Assembly (NCBI RefSeq): GCF_958298935.1
Contig: NC_084940.1
Span: 16,177,146 to 16,241,145, forward strand
From: Phragmites australis
Taxonomy: Eukaryota; Streptophyta; Magnoliopsida; Poales; Poaceae
DNA: 64,000 bases
Reading direction: 5' to 3'
This document shows positions 22,401 to 33,900 of this stretch, in pieces (within the stretch, counting starts at the first letter, position 1; each line of letters starts with the position of its first letter). The notes under the pieces were generated by a model that was given only the letters and a program-made list of their open reading frames with translations, searched no databases and was not told the origin of the DNA. A program made the position numbers and the translations under genes.

Positions 22401-23738
22401 CACACACTGATTAATAAGAATCTTGGCCTTGGATGCATCTATGAGATAAGGTGTAGGGGTAGCACTTTAGCCCGTGCCACCAAGTATAACTCATAGCTAT
22501 GAAGGAGTGAGAAGCCCCGGAATCAAATAGAACCACTGCTGTAATGACAACAGAATTAAAACTCATAAGTAACGTACCAATCAGTATGTTGTCACCCTCG
22601 TGAGCCTCCTCGGTGGTGGTGTGGCACGCTCGGCCACAATTGGGGACGTGCGTTGCCTGGGAAGCATGTGGAGTAGACTGAGCAGGTGGTGCCCTTGGAG
22701 CAGTCACCACAGCTCCTAGCTTCGGGGATAGGCAATCTTGAGTATAGTGCTCAACACGGTCGTAGTTGTAACATGGGCCGTTGGGGCCACCTGTCACACT
22801 CCCCTGCGAACCGGTAGGTCATGGAGTTTGTCCCTATGGAGCAGAGAAGGATGGGTGCTGCACTATCCACATCGGCCGTGCAGCAGTTGAGGTCGAGACG
22901 CGAGATGGTGTAGGTTGACTCTCCATACGGGCGCATTGAGAGCTCCCACCCTTGGAAGGCGATGGAACCCTTTTACGCTTCTTCTCCACATGGTGGCTCT
23001 TTAGCTTGAACTCCATCGTGAGAGAGATGCTCACAAGTTTGTTGAAGTCGGTGAATTTATGTGCTGACAACCGATCCTACATCTTAGAGTTGAGGCAATT
23101 GACAAAGCGGTATTGCCTCCGCTCATCGGTGTTGAACTCACCCTGTGCAAGGTGGTTGAACACATGCACATACACTATCACTGATCTGCCTCCTTTCTTG
23201 AGATTCGTAAACTCTTGCCTCTTAATCTCTATAAGGCCCTTAGGAATATGAAAGTCACGGAATGCCTGGCGGAACTCTGCCAAGACACTCGGTGATTGGC
23301 GGGGTGCATGGCCAAGAAGTTGGACCACCACACACCCACCGCGCCTTGGAGCTGATGGGCGGTGAAGAGTGCCTTCTTGTGGTCCTCGCACCGAAGGAGC
23401 ATGAGTTTATGCTCGATGGTGCGAAGCCAATGATCAACGTCTAGGGGGTCCTCAGTACGCCTGAAGGTAGGAGGCTGAGTCTGTAGAAAATCCGAGAAGT
23501 CATCTCGGCACCCGACCCCACCTCCTTCATGAGGTGTCGTGTTGTGCACGAGAGCCTCGAGGAGTGTTGTCTGGGCTTGACGGTTTTGTTCGATCTGCAT
23601 CAAAACATCCGCCCTACTCGGCAGTGGAGGCGGCAGGGGGTTGTTCTCATTGGAACCCTCGGGAAGGTCACCTAAGTTTTGGTGGGTTCTCATCTGTTTC
23701 AACGATAAGACGGAGAGGGAAAAGTCAAATTCTGACAT
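22401..23738 (-). pseudogene. Gypsy B gag and protease
   Basis: Gag begins near 23738. It contains the capsid-type segment DVDHWLRTIEHKL (about 23430), GAVGVWWSNF (23330), then after a frame change FRQAFRDFHIP and FTNLKKGGRSV (23280-23180). A zinc knuckle is visible as CYNYDRVEHYTQDC near 22770, with the second Cys replaced by Tyr. The aspartic protease follows with VVLFDSGASHSFI near 22520; its DSG is intact. Stops near 23070 and 22830 and a frame change near 23270 interrupt the chain. Confidence 0.8.
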
Positions 23739-24680
23739 AGCCTAAAAGCATTCGCTATATAACATTTGCTTAGACCCGTAATACCGTGTATATGCAAATA
23801 TGCATGCACATGAGCAATAGGGAAAAATGAATGCATTCTCGATTCCTGTCTACCGTTTCTTTCTCGAGTGCATCTCTCCATAACAAACATCAAGATCACA
23901 TGCAGTTGTATATATTCAATGATTATCAAACATCACCCTTCACGCGAGAAAGAATAAGAGGTGCAAACAGTGTGAGTTGCACAAGCACCGTTTCATACGT
24001 TGTTACTAACGTGTTCACGTCCCGTATTGTCGCCTTATAAGACACCTCATGTAAACGTCACATGAGTAGACGACCATATCTACCATCGTATGGTGAATAT
24101 TTATACGTTATTGCTAACATATTCACTTTCCGTATCATCACCGTACGAAACACATTAGGCCCCTGCCTCGCACCAATTGAGCCCCTGATATTAACCACCA
24201 TCGGGAGGTGTTCCTTACCTCATTTGTCGATGCAACATAAACTATAAATGTATCAAAATGTGAAAACAACACTTAAGCATCGCTCATATCAATGTATTAC
24301 AATTAGGGGCATAATATGATAAGTTCATACATATTAATCACGAAGAAGCATAAAAGAAACTTTTATGAGTTGCTTAGTGGATTTGACACTTTAATAGCCC
24401 ACGTTCTAAGTGTTTTAAGACCTAATGACGTCCTCTCCAAAAGTTGCAGCAAAGAGGGCATGGTCCAAAGGCAAGGGTGAGTACATTGTGAGTCAAGGTA
24501 TGATTAGAATTATAATACATGCAATTCGAACAAACAATTGCAAAGGGGGTATCTTTGGTGTTTTACAATTGCAATTTGTGAAGGAAAGAATACCGGGGAA
24601 ATGACTAACGATAATTAACAAAGTTGTAAATAGGTTAACATCCGGTCGTATTTTCATAAAGACGTGAACTTTTCATGGTA
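23739..24680 (-). other. Gypsy B 5' leader, cut at its upstream end
   Basis: Non-coding sequence between gag and the host promoter. No primer-binding site complementary to initiator tRNA and no LTR were found. Repeated words such as ACGTTATTGCTAAC/ACGTTGTTACTAAC (23996, 24104) occur. The right boundary to host DNA is an estimate. Confidence 0.45.
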
Positions 24681-24953
24681 CAGTACAAAATAAAATTATT
24701 TTGTTTCCAATTTTAGAATAAAACTGAAACAAACAGGCTTAAACCCCAGGAGGCAGAGTAAGAATGGCCTTGTGTGGCCCATTTCTTTTCTTTTTTATCT
24801 CCATTGGAGCACGGCCCAATCGCCACCGGGAATGCAGAACCCCGTCCCCTGCCGTCCCGTCGCCCAACCTGACCGAAGCCGCCTCCGTTTGGGCGCCAAA
24901 AGGCATCGCCACCTCCGTCTCAGGGCCGCCTCGCCGCCGCCAGACCAGTCGGG
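24681..24953 (+). promoter_or_regulatory. MND1 promoter and 5' leader
   Basis: Upstream of the MND1 start codon are two site II-type words, read on the minus strand as ATGGGCCA (24775-24782) and ATTGGGCC (24813-24820), and an E2F-like word GCGCCAAA (24893-24900, TTTGGCGC on the other strand). In plants such motifs are known from proliferation and DNA-replication genes. The transcription start was not located; the GC-rich part from about 24800 is probably the leader. Gypsy B leader sequence begins only about 270 bases upstream of the ATG. Confidence 0.45.
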
Positions 24954-27900
24954 ATGGTAAGCCTTCCGCCGCCGCTCCTCCGCCCTCACGCTCCTCGCTG
25001 AGAGTGACCTCGCAGGCCGATCCGGTTGGGGCGATTCGTTCCATCCGCGGCCCCTGATTGGTTCCGCCTGCTGCGGGGTCGTTGTAGGGTTTCTTTTTTT
25101 TTTTCCCTCTCTTCTTGGGGCTGGAATGGATCATCTTGAGGGGACACGAGTAGGCCATATCCACCTGGTCGTTGCGCATTTGGATTCTTATCCACTGTTC
25201 TTTCACTTGGATTTCGGCTTCTTGGTACGGTATTGCACTGAATCACCTGTGTTAGTTTGGGTCGCTGTACCTTCCACTGAGAAGCTGGCAATATGTGAGT
25301 GATGGGATACAAAAATAGGTAGGATTTGTGGTGCCTGGTGTTACATCCTGATCAGCTTTGATTCATATAGGTTTGCAGAAATGTCGGTATTGGAGAAAAT
25401 AATTAGGCAATTAGGGGAGCCCATATGGACAGGATAGATAAAATGATTCGTTTAGATGTTTGCAAGTACAAGTTAGGCCATCTATTTGGAGGGGGAGCGG
25501 GGGGTTGTCTCAATGATTTGTGTTGGTCTTTTTGTCCTGTACCCACTGGAAATGCCTGGTTGATGTAACGTGAAAGTTCCATACAAGTAGTTAGCTTTTC
25601 CATTAGTTTGTTACTTAGGTATGACATGAAGATGTGCAGCATCGTCATTTGCTGCACGTGTGTGAGAGATAGTTCTAGGAAGGTTTTTTTTCCCTAATCT
25701 ACAGGATAGTGGACAATGCACCTTTGTATGGACAATGCGTGTGACATACTCTCGAGTTAATAATCACCTTTGTATGGAAGAAAAGGATAGTGGACAATGC
25801 ATATCTGATCATTTTCCTTATGGTGCTCAGTCGAAGAAGAGGGGTCTTTCCCTGGAGGAGAAACGAGAGCAAATGCTTCAAATATTTTATGAGAGCCAAG
25901 ACTTCTATCTGGTAAATCCTTTTATCGAGTATTTGTTATATTCACCTCAGCATTACCGGATTGAAATTGACTGTTTGCATGGATTAGGCTTTTTTTTTTG
26001 TTTGGTTCAGCTTCAATAAACTCATGGACTTTTTTTGGTGCTAATGTGGAAGTCTGTATGCGTATGCAGTTGCAAATGTGCCAATAGTTGCTTTTCTCCG
26101 TTTCTTCATTTTTGTTTGTTATACCATATAGTGTGCATGGTTAAAGAAAACCAATTAACATGCAAATTTTTGATCAAATTATGGCAGTGCACTACCAATT
26201 TATTACTCTGTTGTTAATTTGTTAAGTTGCTGTGACCATGCTTCCTTATGGATTTCCTGGAAAAAATCAGTATCTGTTCCACTTTGTAATAAAATATCTA
26301 CTCTTTTGGACGCTACTATATATATTACTGTAATAATTTTTCAGTTGACTTACTATTTTGACGACGTTGAAAGTTGAAGTTGAAATGTTCATGTCCAATT
26401 TATTGCTTGAAAATGAATATATATATATATATATACTTACTGTAGTTTAAGTCTGCGCACACCTCATAAGTTGTAACTCACAGTGTTTCGGGTTGTAACT
26501 CACAGTGTTTCGGGTTGTAATTCACAGTGTTTCGGGTTGTAACTGGGGGATGTGCGCAGTGCGAATAACAAGTTGTAACTCACAGTGTTAGCTCCCCGTG
26601 TTGCAATTATGCATTTATGGGCGTGAAGTTGTAACTGATCTACCTAACAAGTTGTAACTCACAGTGTTTCGGGTTATAACTAGGGGATGTGCGCAGTGCG
26701 AATAACAAGTTGTAACTCACAGTGTTAGTTTCTCGTATTGCAATTATGCATTTCTGGACGTGAAGTTGTAATTGGTCTTACTAACAAGTTGTAACTCATA
26801 GTGTTTCGGGTTGTAACTGGAGAATGTACGCAGTGCGAATAACAAGTTGTAACTCACAGTGTTAGCTTCTCGTATTGCAATTATGTATTTCTGGACGTGA
26901 AGTTGTAACTGGTGTACTTAACAAGTTGTAACTCACAGTGTTTCGGGTTGTAACTGGAGATGTACGCAGTGCGAATAGCAACTGTGCATAGGCGCAGAAT
27001 AGCAACTGTACAGTGCGTATATACGGTGAGGCTATTCGGCGCCTATGCACAGTTGCTATTCGCACTACGCACGTCCCTAGTTACAACCCGAAACACTGTA
27101 AATTACAACTTGTTAGGTAGATCAGTTACAACTTCACGTCCAGAAATACATAATTGCAACACGGGTAGCTAACACTGTGAGTTACAACTTGTTATTCGCA
27201 CTGCGCACATCCCCCAATTACAACCCGAAACACCGTGAGTTACAACTTGTTAGGTAGATCAGTTACAACTTCACGTCCAGAAATGCATAATTCAACACGA
27301 GAAGCTAACACTATGAGTTACAACTTGTTATTCGCTCTGCGCACATCCCCCATTTACAACCCGAAACACTGTGAGTTACAACTTGTGGGGTGTATCCAGA
27401 CATGAACTACAGTGAGCATACCTACAGAATATACATACAGTATATATATATACTGTATATATATATATACTGTATATATACACGACGAGTCTATTCTGCG
27501 GCTAGAAACAACAGTGAACTACGTTGCGCCACCCTCAGTTGCTGCAGCTACCTTTGCACCACCCCAGTAACGATTAAAAAACTAGCCAGTTACGACGGCA
27601 CATATAGGTGAGTTACGATCACATGATAAGAAGTGTATAATTACGAGAAACATTGTAGTTTACTGCTGCGTCACCCCTAGTTACGACTAAGAAAATAGTC
27701 AGTTACGACAGCACAGATAGTTGAGTTACGATCACGTAACAAAAAAGTTAGTTACGATAGCAGCTATACTGCTTTTTGGATCGTAACTGAGGTGTGCATA
27801 GAGGTGATCCAGTTGCGATCATAGTTACGACTAAGAAAATAGTTAGCTACGACAGCACAGATAGTTGAGTTACGATCACATGATAAAAAAGTCAGTTACA

Positions 27901-28121
27901 ATAGCAACTATACTGCGTTTTGGATCGTAACTGGGGGTGTGCGTAGAGGTGACCCAGTTGCGATCATATGACAAAAAATGTATAATTACGACTAGATAAG
28001 ATACCCAGTTATGACCATATATGTATGTAGTAACTGAACTATCTTATGAGTCGCAACTATACTGTTTTTTGAATCGTAACTGCGAGGTGGCGCAACAGTG
28101 AATTACAGTGCGTCTAGGCAC

Positions 28122-28159
<38 letters not shown>

Positions 28160-31100
28160 GATTTTGATATTGTAACTTCTGTTACGCTAGGTTTCTTCAC
28201 GTAGAATATGATTTTCTCTGCCGTAAATCTATTCCTTTTTGTTCATTTTCAGCTTAAAGAGCTTGAGAAGTTGGGTCCCAAGAAGGGAGTGATCAGTCAG
28301 TCCGTGAAGGATGTTGTGCAAAGTCTGGTGGATGATGATCTTGTCTTGAAAGACAAAATAGGGACTTCTGTAAGTTTATCAGAAAAATCATTTTTTTTAT
28401 AGCATGGATCAAGAATATCTCGACTGCCACCACATTTAAGTTACCATTTGCATATTGAGTTTTCCTTCATATTAATTTACCTGCGATTGAAGAAAGGGTT
28501 CCTGTATTGTTCAACAACTTGTGCACAAGTTGCATACAACCACACCTTTGCATCTGCATCGCAAATAAAGGGCTCATTTGTTTGTTTGATTGACATTCTC
28601 ATCCACCTGCCTTTTGTACTCCCAGACTAAAATAGTGCCCTTGCAGGTTTACTTTTGGAGTCTTCCCAGCTGTGCTGGAAACCAGGTATTGTTGTTTCCC
28701 CTCAACTCTTCCTGCTATGGATACTCATGTGACTGAACCTTAACCTTGTATATGTGGTGCTATTTTGATAACAAGATGAGCAATAAATTTTGATACGAAG
28801 AACTAATACCGTTATCATATGATTTTTTAAGGACAATGGGTAACATGTGTGGAATGTAAGCAAGACCAGATGATTGATTCAGTTTTTTTAATCTGTCGTA
28901 CAGTACTGTGAAACATCAATTACTTTGTATGATCACTAACTTGTATGCATGATTAAAATATCTGAAGTCTTCTAGCATATAGTATGATTCAGGTACTAAT
29001 GTGTCATAAATTATACTTTCTGATAGCTAAGCAAGAAGAAAGCTACAATTGTCACTGCCTATCTGCTTTAATATGAACATATAACATTTTCTGTAGATGC
29101 AGGTAAAATGATTAAAGAATCAGGATAAGATGCATTTTATTTCTCAGTTCACCTTGTAATGCATTTTATTCAGTTCCTCTCTTTTATCCGTTAGATGTTC
29201 AAGGTCGAGCTAATCTTTTGATTTGTTTGCAGCTGAAGAATACTTACAACAAGCTGGAATCTGATCTTTCAAACTCTAAAAAGCGTTATGTGGAGCTTGT
29301 TGAACATAGAGACAACTTGAAAAGAGGCAGGGAGGACTCTGTAAGTTATTGTACTTACATTTAGGGTAGCTATACAACCAGCATGTTGACCCATCTCAGA
29401 TGCATTGCTATAGGAAGAGAGAGAAGTGGCATTGGGGGAGCTAAAGGCTGTAGAGCTGCACCACAAGAAGCTCAAGGTGCCATTACATTCGTTATTTTCC
29501 TCGTTGGTTTTCTTACTGCCATCTGCAGCTCAACAACATATACTAATTTCAGGAAGAATTGGCTGCTTATGCTGATAGTGATCCTGCTGCACTAGACGCA
29601 ATGAGTATGGAATCTGACATCACTCTTTTGCATGCAAGCTTTTGGTAGATCTGTTACTAATATTTGACATATTAATCTGAATTATTTCTTTCACACAACA
29701 TCTGTCGTGGTATGCAAATCTTCCCCATTTCAACTACTACTGTATGATAATACTTGCAGAGGATGCTATTGGTGTTGCTCATTCAGCAGCTAACAGATGG
29801 ACAGGTACCTATTCCTCTGCTAGTGAATGTCCCTCAAAATTCTTATGCTTACTGTCATACTAGGGATAATGACATTTTGAGTGATACTTCAGACAATATC
29901 TTTACTTTGCAACAATGGTGTTCAACTACATTCCCACAAGCAAAAGAGCAACTTGAACACATGTACAAGGAGGTGCGTTCTGTCCTATTCTGTTGTTGCT
30001 TTTTATTTTGTGGTATCTTCCCTGACTTCCAAATCACAAAATTATTGTCATTGTGTGATGCAATTTACACATGAGTGTTGCTACAAACTGGTGCCTCTGC
30101 AATATCTGATTCACCATATGAGCTTAGTGTTGCAGATAGTTAGATGCTGATTGTAAATGAGGAGGGGTGGTCTCTGCCAATCCATCTTATTTGTAAAAGG
30201 GGGGGGGGGGGGATACGGAAATAAGAGAGATCTCACTCTTTATGTTGACTTTTAGATGCACTGATGCTTAATGCATGTCTTTGAAGCTAATGGTTCATAA
30301 GCATCTTGAAGCTTGGATGAATGAGTTTTTTTTTTTTACATTACAAGGTAGGCGTGCAAGCACACCCGCCACCATGCACGCACATGACACATGCCTAGAA
30401 TTGTGGATGCTGAGAAAAAAATCTGTGACCTCATGCAGCATGGTCATGGTCTTTCTCACTGAGGCACACTTACGAATGCATAAAGCACGCACCCCCACCC
30501 AAAGAAGGCATCTTTTCTTTTTTCTGAATGAATCTCATCTCTTCTTAACAGGCATATATATTGGTCGAAACTTGTTACATTAATATTGTAGGGTAAAAAT
30601 AGTTTGCAGTCATGCTGATGACGCAAGGCAGATTTAAATAAAAGGCTGGTGTATGCCATATGCTAGCTGTTGGACTCTGATAATGATGATCCTAAACAAT
30701 GTCCACCTGTTACTGTGTTCTGACCCTATTTGTCTTCTCTTCGGCTCTTCCTCTGTCATATAAAGCATATTGTTGGTACAAAACATCCCAAACGTGCAAC
30801 TTATAGTTGTCCTATATAGAACTCATATACCCTGTTAAAAGATTTTCATCCTTCTAAAAATTGATTAGTTGCAAACTCTCATGTCCTGTAGAGAGCTCAT
30901 ACACCCTACATATGCGTATCTTGAGCATTGTCGTGATAGCTTAGGATTTCATCCTGTATAAAAGTTTCAAATCGGAAGGATATGTAGCAAAGGCCCAACC
31001 TAATCACATACTATTCAGATTTCAGAAGCACTTGTTACCCTTTTAGTATTATGTATCCGCGGAAACATTCTATTAAAAAGTATAAATTGTTTGTTGGTGT

Positions 31101-31314
31101 TAATGCAATGGTTCAGCACTGTAGTTGACCTAGACAAGCAAAATTTAGGATCACTTCTTTTTTTTTTTCCCGAGTAATGCACGTGCCCTTTCCCAATAGT
31201 TACTGCTACTGAACATTATCCTCATTTCCTGTATAAGACATTTTTCGTGAGGATGTGATTTTTGTTCTTCAATTTCAGGTGGGGATAACTGAAGACTTTG
31301 AGTATCTGCAGTGA
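24954..31314 (+). CDS. MND1: Meiotic nuclear division protein 1 (MND1), ten coding exons
   Basis: Coding exons: 24954-24956 (ATG only), 25831-25911, 28253-28369, 28647-28685, 29233-29340, 29414-29476, 29553-29604, 29760-29804, 29893-29972, 31279-31314 (TGA). All introns are GT...AG, and the joined frame is open for 207 residues, near the 205 of human MND1. The N-terminus ([12 protein letters not shown], then [29 protein letters not shown] and [11 protein letters not shown]) is the DNA-binding winged-helix part. Residues about 80-145 form a charged coiled coil ([20 protein letters not shown]). The C-terminus has [16 protein letters not shown] and ends [13 protein letters not shown]1 pairs with HOP2 in the nucleus and helps DMC1/RAD51 with strand invasion in meiosis. 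No stop or frame break is seen, so the gene looks intact. The start rests on family comparison, since the first exon supplies only the Met. Confidence 0.93.
26417..26435. repeat. (AT)n microsatellite, left border of fold-back element 1
   Basis: An uninterrupted run of alternating A and T ends exactly where the inverted repeat begins. Confidence 0.85.
26436..27440. mobile_element. Fold-back element 1 in MND1 intron 2 (long inverted repeat)
   Basis: The left arm carries repeated units of GTTGTAACTCACAGTGTTTC alternating with GGATGTGCGCAGTGCGAAT. The right arm carries the same units reversed (ACACTGTGAGTTACAACTTG). At the centre, 26969-26995 is exactly complementary to 27039-27065 (27 bases, loop 43 bases). 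The outer ends also pair: CTGTAGTTTAAGTCTG on the left, CTGTAGTTCATGTCTG on the other strand at the right. No coding is seen. Insertion between (TA)n tracts recalls the Micron MITEs of rice, but membership was not tested. Confidence 0.65.
27441..27480. repeat. (TA)n tract between the two fold-back elements
   Basis: TA runs interrupted by CTG (TATACTGTATA words) lie between the two elements. Confidence 0.8.
27481..28124. mobile_element. Fold-back element 2 in MND1 intron 2
   Basis: The element starts CACGACGAG after (TA)n and its other end on the minus strand starts CACGTGCC after (TA)n. Slightly inward both ends share TTGCGCCACC followed by CAGTTGC or CAGTTACG. Internally there are repeated units with AGTTACGATCACATGATAA and CAGTTACGACAGCACAGATAG. 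No coding. It resembles element 1 in style (spaced GTAACT/AGTTAC words) but the sequence differs. Confidence 0.55.
28125..28156. repeat. (TA)16 microsatellite, right border of fold-back element 2
   Basis: A pure TA run of about 32 bases, about 100 bases before the exon 3 acceptor. Confidence 0.9.
29973..31278 (+). other. MND1 intron 9
   Basis: The intron is 1306 bases long. It has a G run near 30199-30212 and a T run near 30330, followed by a GC-richer patch (30345-30500) that could be a small transposon remnant. No ends or target duplication were identified. Confidence 0.7.
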
Positions 31315-31800
31315 TGTCCAGCAGCCTGACCTATTTGCTGTTGGTGCATTGTATGTAACCCCGTCAGCACAAAATGTTGAATCTAGAGTAGGTACAAGTT
31401 CACCCGTACTGGAGCCAATTGAGCAGATACTGCAGTTGTCTGACAGTAAATGGTCTAAGTATCTTTCACATGTTTTGCAATGTAAATCAGATACCTACTG
31501 AATGTTGTCAGGAGAAATGTTCAGTCAAATGCCGGATTGACACCATTCCCGTTCCGACAAAACAGTAGTACAAGACCCAAGAATCCATGAATGCGGCAGA
31601 TTCATGTAAGAGAGTGGTGATTCGAGTATTTGTCGAAATATATCTTTGGATACACAAGTAAACTTGTACAAAAGGATTAATCAAGAAGGTGATAAGAATA
31701 TTAAACCTTCAATCCATAGCCTGAACTTGTTTGTCTTCCTCAGGTGTTTCCAAATAGTCATTCTTCTACAATATTTTCTCCCTACTCTGTCTTTGCGATG
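31315..31800 (+). other. MND1 3' untranslated region (end not located)
   Basis: Sequence after the TGA shows no further exon. The short open frame at 31298-31501 overlaps the last exon in another frame and has no family motif. No canonical AATAAA was seen, so the polyadenylation site is not assigned. Confidence 0.45.
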
Positions 31801-32440
31801 GTGTTATGTTGGTTCCATTTTTTCTTTTTTTTGGGGGGGGGGGGGGGGGGGGGTTGGTGGGTCTAAACGAACCATTCTATTAGTCTATTCAGTGGAAAGT
31901 ATTTAATTTCTACGTGTAAGAACAAGTATCACTTATCAGGTAGAAATTGTAATCTGAGGACCGATGGAAAGTCTTGACCTAACACCAACTTGGAAATGCA
32001 TCACGGGATCCTAATCAGGATTTTTGAAGCCTTTGAACGACCGTGTCAGGATTACCTTTCAACACACTGAGTTCAGATTGAGAATAACACCTGGATTGGT
32101 AAAGCACATGTCCTTTTCAGTGGAGGTGAGTTTCTTGCAGGGGTGGTTGAAGCATTTGAAAGGGTTCTTGGTGAACTGGTAAATAAAGTTACCAAAATCC
32201 AGCAGACATCGTAGGAACGAAACAGGTCCTTAATTTTTTCCCCGCATGTTTCCTGATAGAATTTGCTCGAACTTTGACGGAGCTTTTATAGAAGATATTA
32301 CTCAGTTTTTTCAAGCCACGGTAGTTTTAGTCGAGGTTTTGAAGATTTTATACGTACTTATACATATGGAGCTTTCTCAAGCCAAGCTGAGCTCAAGCTT
32401 TGGTCAAGGCGAGATTAAGCTTAGAGCTAAAATTTATTAA
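31801..32440. other. Intergenic sequence
   Basis: It contains a long G run (about 31836-31853) and no recognisable gene. Confidence 0.5.
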
Positions 32441-32761
32441 GGTAGTGTTTAGTTGGAGAGTAAGATATGATGGAATGATTCTATTCACATATTTGAGATG
32501 TGATAATTTTATTTATATATAGATATTTGTTTGGTAGGTGGGATGAAACGAGTCTATTTTAATATTTCAAGCTTACTATCAGTGTCATGTTCGAAGTGAG
32601 ACGGTTGGGTTTTACTATTTTTCTAGAATGGTTTCTTCCCAAATTTTTGAAGAATATTTTCTGATTCTGAAACACTTCATCCCGTTGCTCTCCATCCAAA
32701 CAGCTTAAAAATAGAATAGATCCGCTCTGTCTCATCCTGTCCCACGAACCCAACACTACTT
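32441..32761. mobile_element. Tourist-like MITE
   Basis: The left end reads GGTAGTGTTTAGTTGG and the right end, on the other strand, AGTAGTGTTGGGTTCG. The flanking bases are TAA on both sides (32438-32440 and 32762-32764), the target size and sequence used by PIF/Harbinger-derived Tourist MITEs. The element is 321 bases long, AT-rich and non-coding. Confidence 0.65.
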
Positions 32762-32764
32762 TAA

Positions 32765-33677
32765 GAGAAGAAACTAAGAGTGCGACCATTACAAGATTAT
32801 AATTCTTATTGTTTTATATAATTCAACATTTGGCTGCACTGTTAGTTTCAAAAGATTGCAAGAGTACAACAACATTTACTATCAGAAATATACACCATAT
32901 AGGACAACCGTCTTTCAATCAACACATTCTTCCAGCTTGTTCGTACTTGGCTTTCAATCAACTTTTGATAGGTTTCATTCCGTCTTCTTGGTAACCTAGC
33001 TCCAGAAAAATCATATAGTATGCATGGGAAGTGGATTTGTCTCATCATCCTTATTTGAACTTCTGAAAATTGCAGCTAGCAGTACGGTTTAATTCCGTCA
33101 ATACAGGGAGTGAATATATCTGACTAATATTCATAATAATACTTCAGAGACATCACAAATAGGCGGTATAGTTCTTTACTTTCCATTGATTAATTATTGT
33201 GAGATGATCCAATGATTGATGTTTCTATTACCTCTGAGAGGTAATAGATACAACATTCAATTATAGCATAGCAAATAAAGAAACCAAAGATTTTGGCACC
33301 TATCATTTATGAATGGAGTTGTTTTCTTGTATATGTATTCTCATTAAACATTTAAATTTGAAATATTTGTAAAAAGTTGAATTCTGGTAGTAGATTTTTC
33401 GAAATTGTTATGAAGTTCAATATTTAGACTATAAATGTATGCTTGGTTTTTAATTTAAGATTATCTTGGAAATTTTGAACTTATGTTGAGATTCGAATCA
33501 TATGCTATAGTAATTTGAGATTTCAAGGCACACATTTTTTTTCACCCCATTACAACATGTGTTTTGAACTTTTGATAGGTTTCATTTATTTTGCAGTTTG
33601 AAATTCTAATTTTTGACATCCAAGCGCAAATTAGTTTTGGTTGTACGTTTTATTTATTTTGGTAGGTGTGCCCCTTG
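32765..33677. other. AT-rich intergenic sequence without a supported gene
   Basis: No domain, RNA gene or transposon end was recognised. Short open frames on both strands lack family motifs. Confidence 0.5.
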
Positions 33678-33900
33678 CACTATAAAAAAGGGTCATCCGC
33701 GCACTCTCTTCACCGCCGGTTAAAAAATAACCGATAGTGATAAGGTATCACTGCCGGTTCACAAGGTCTAATAGCCGATTAATCATTTAGGCACCTTTGA
33801 GAACTGCCAATGATACACATTATCACTGATAGTTTTAATTATAAACCGGCGACGATACAACATAGTCAGTTAGTATCATGGACCAACAATGATAAAGAAG
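33678..33900. repeat. CACTA-2 5' terminus and subterminal repeats
   Basis: Behind CACTATAAAAAAGGG, words such as ACCGATAGTGATA, TATCACTGCCGGTT and TATCACTGATAG recur in both orientations. The three bases before the terminus are TTG. Confidence 0.65.

Larger units (their letters stand above)
18481..24680 (-). mobile_element. Gypsy B: chromovirus-type Ty3/gypsy element lacking its 5' LTR
   Basis: Minus-strand order is leader (24680-23739), gag (23738-22800), protease (about 22700-22411), reverse transcriptase (22400-21513), RNase H (21464-21060), integrase (20900-19980), chromodomain-like end (19700-19506), polypurine tract and 3' LTR (18976-18481). A matching LTR is not found at the right side, where host sequence upstream of MND1 begins. 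Integrase before chromodomain places it in the Ty3/gypsy chromoviruses; Tekay is the likely clade but was not tested. Confidence 0.75.
25912..28252 (+). other. MND1 intron 2, enlarged by two repeat elements
   Basis: This 2341-base intron is the longest of the gene; five of the others are under 300 bases. Its middle (26417-28156) consists of two fold-back elements separated and flanked by (TA)n tracts. The splice sites (G|GTAAATCC and TTTTCAG|CTT) remain good. Confidence 0.85.

Noticed and set aside
24739..25312. Minus-strand open frames (155 and 108 codons) opposite the MND1 start
   Set aside because: They lie across the MND1 leader and intron 1, show no domain, and fit composition effects of GC-rich sequence.
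26440..27400. Regularly spaced repeats as a CRISPR array
   Set aside because: The repeats are in both orientations, have no unique spacers of constant length, and lie in an intron of a plant gene.
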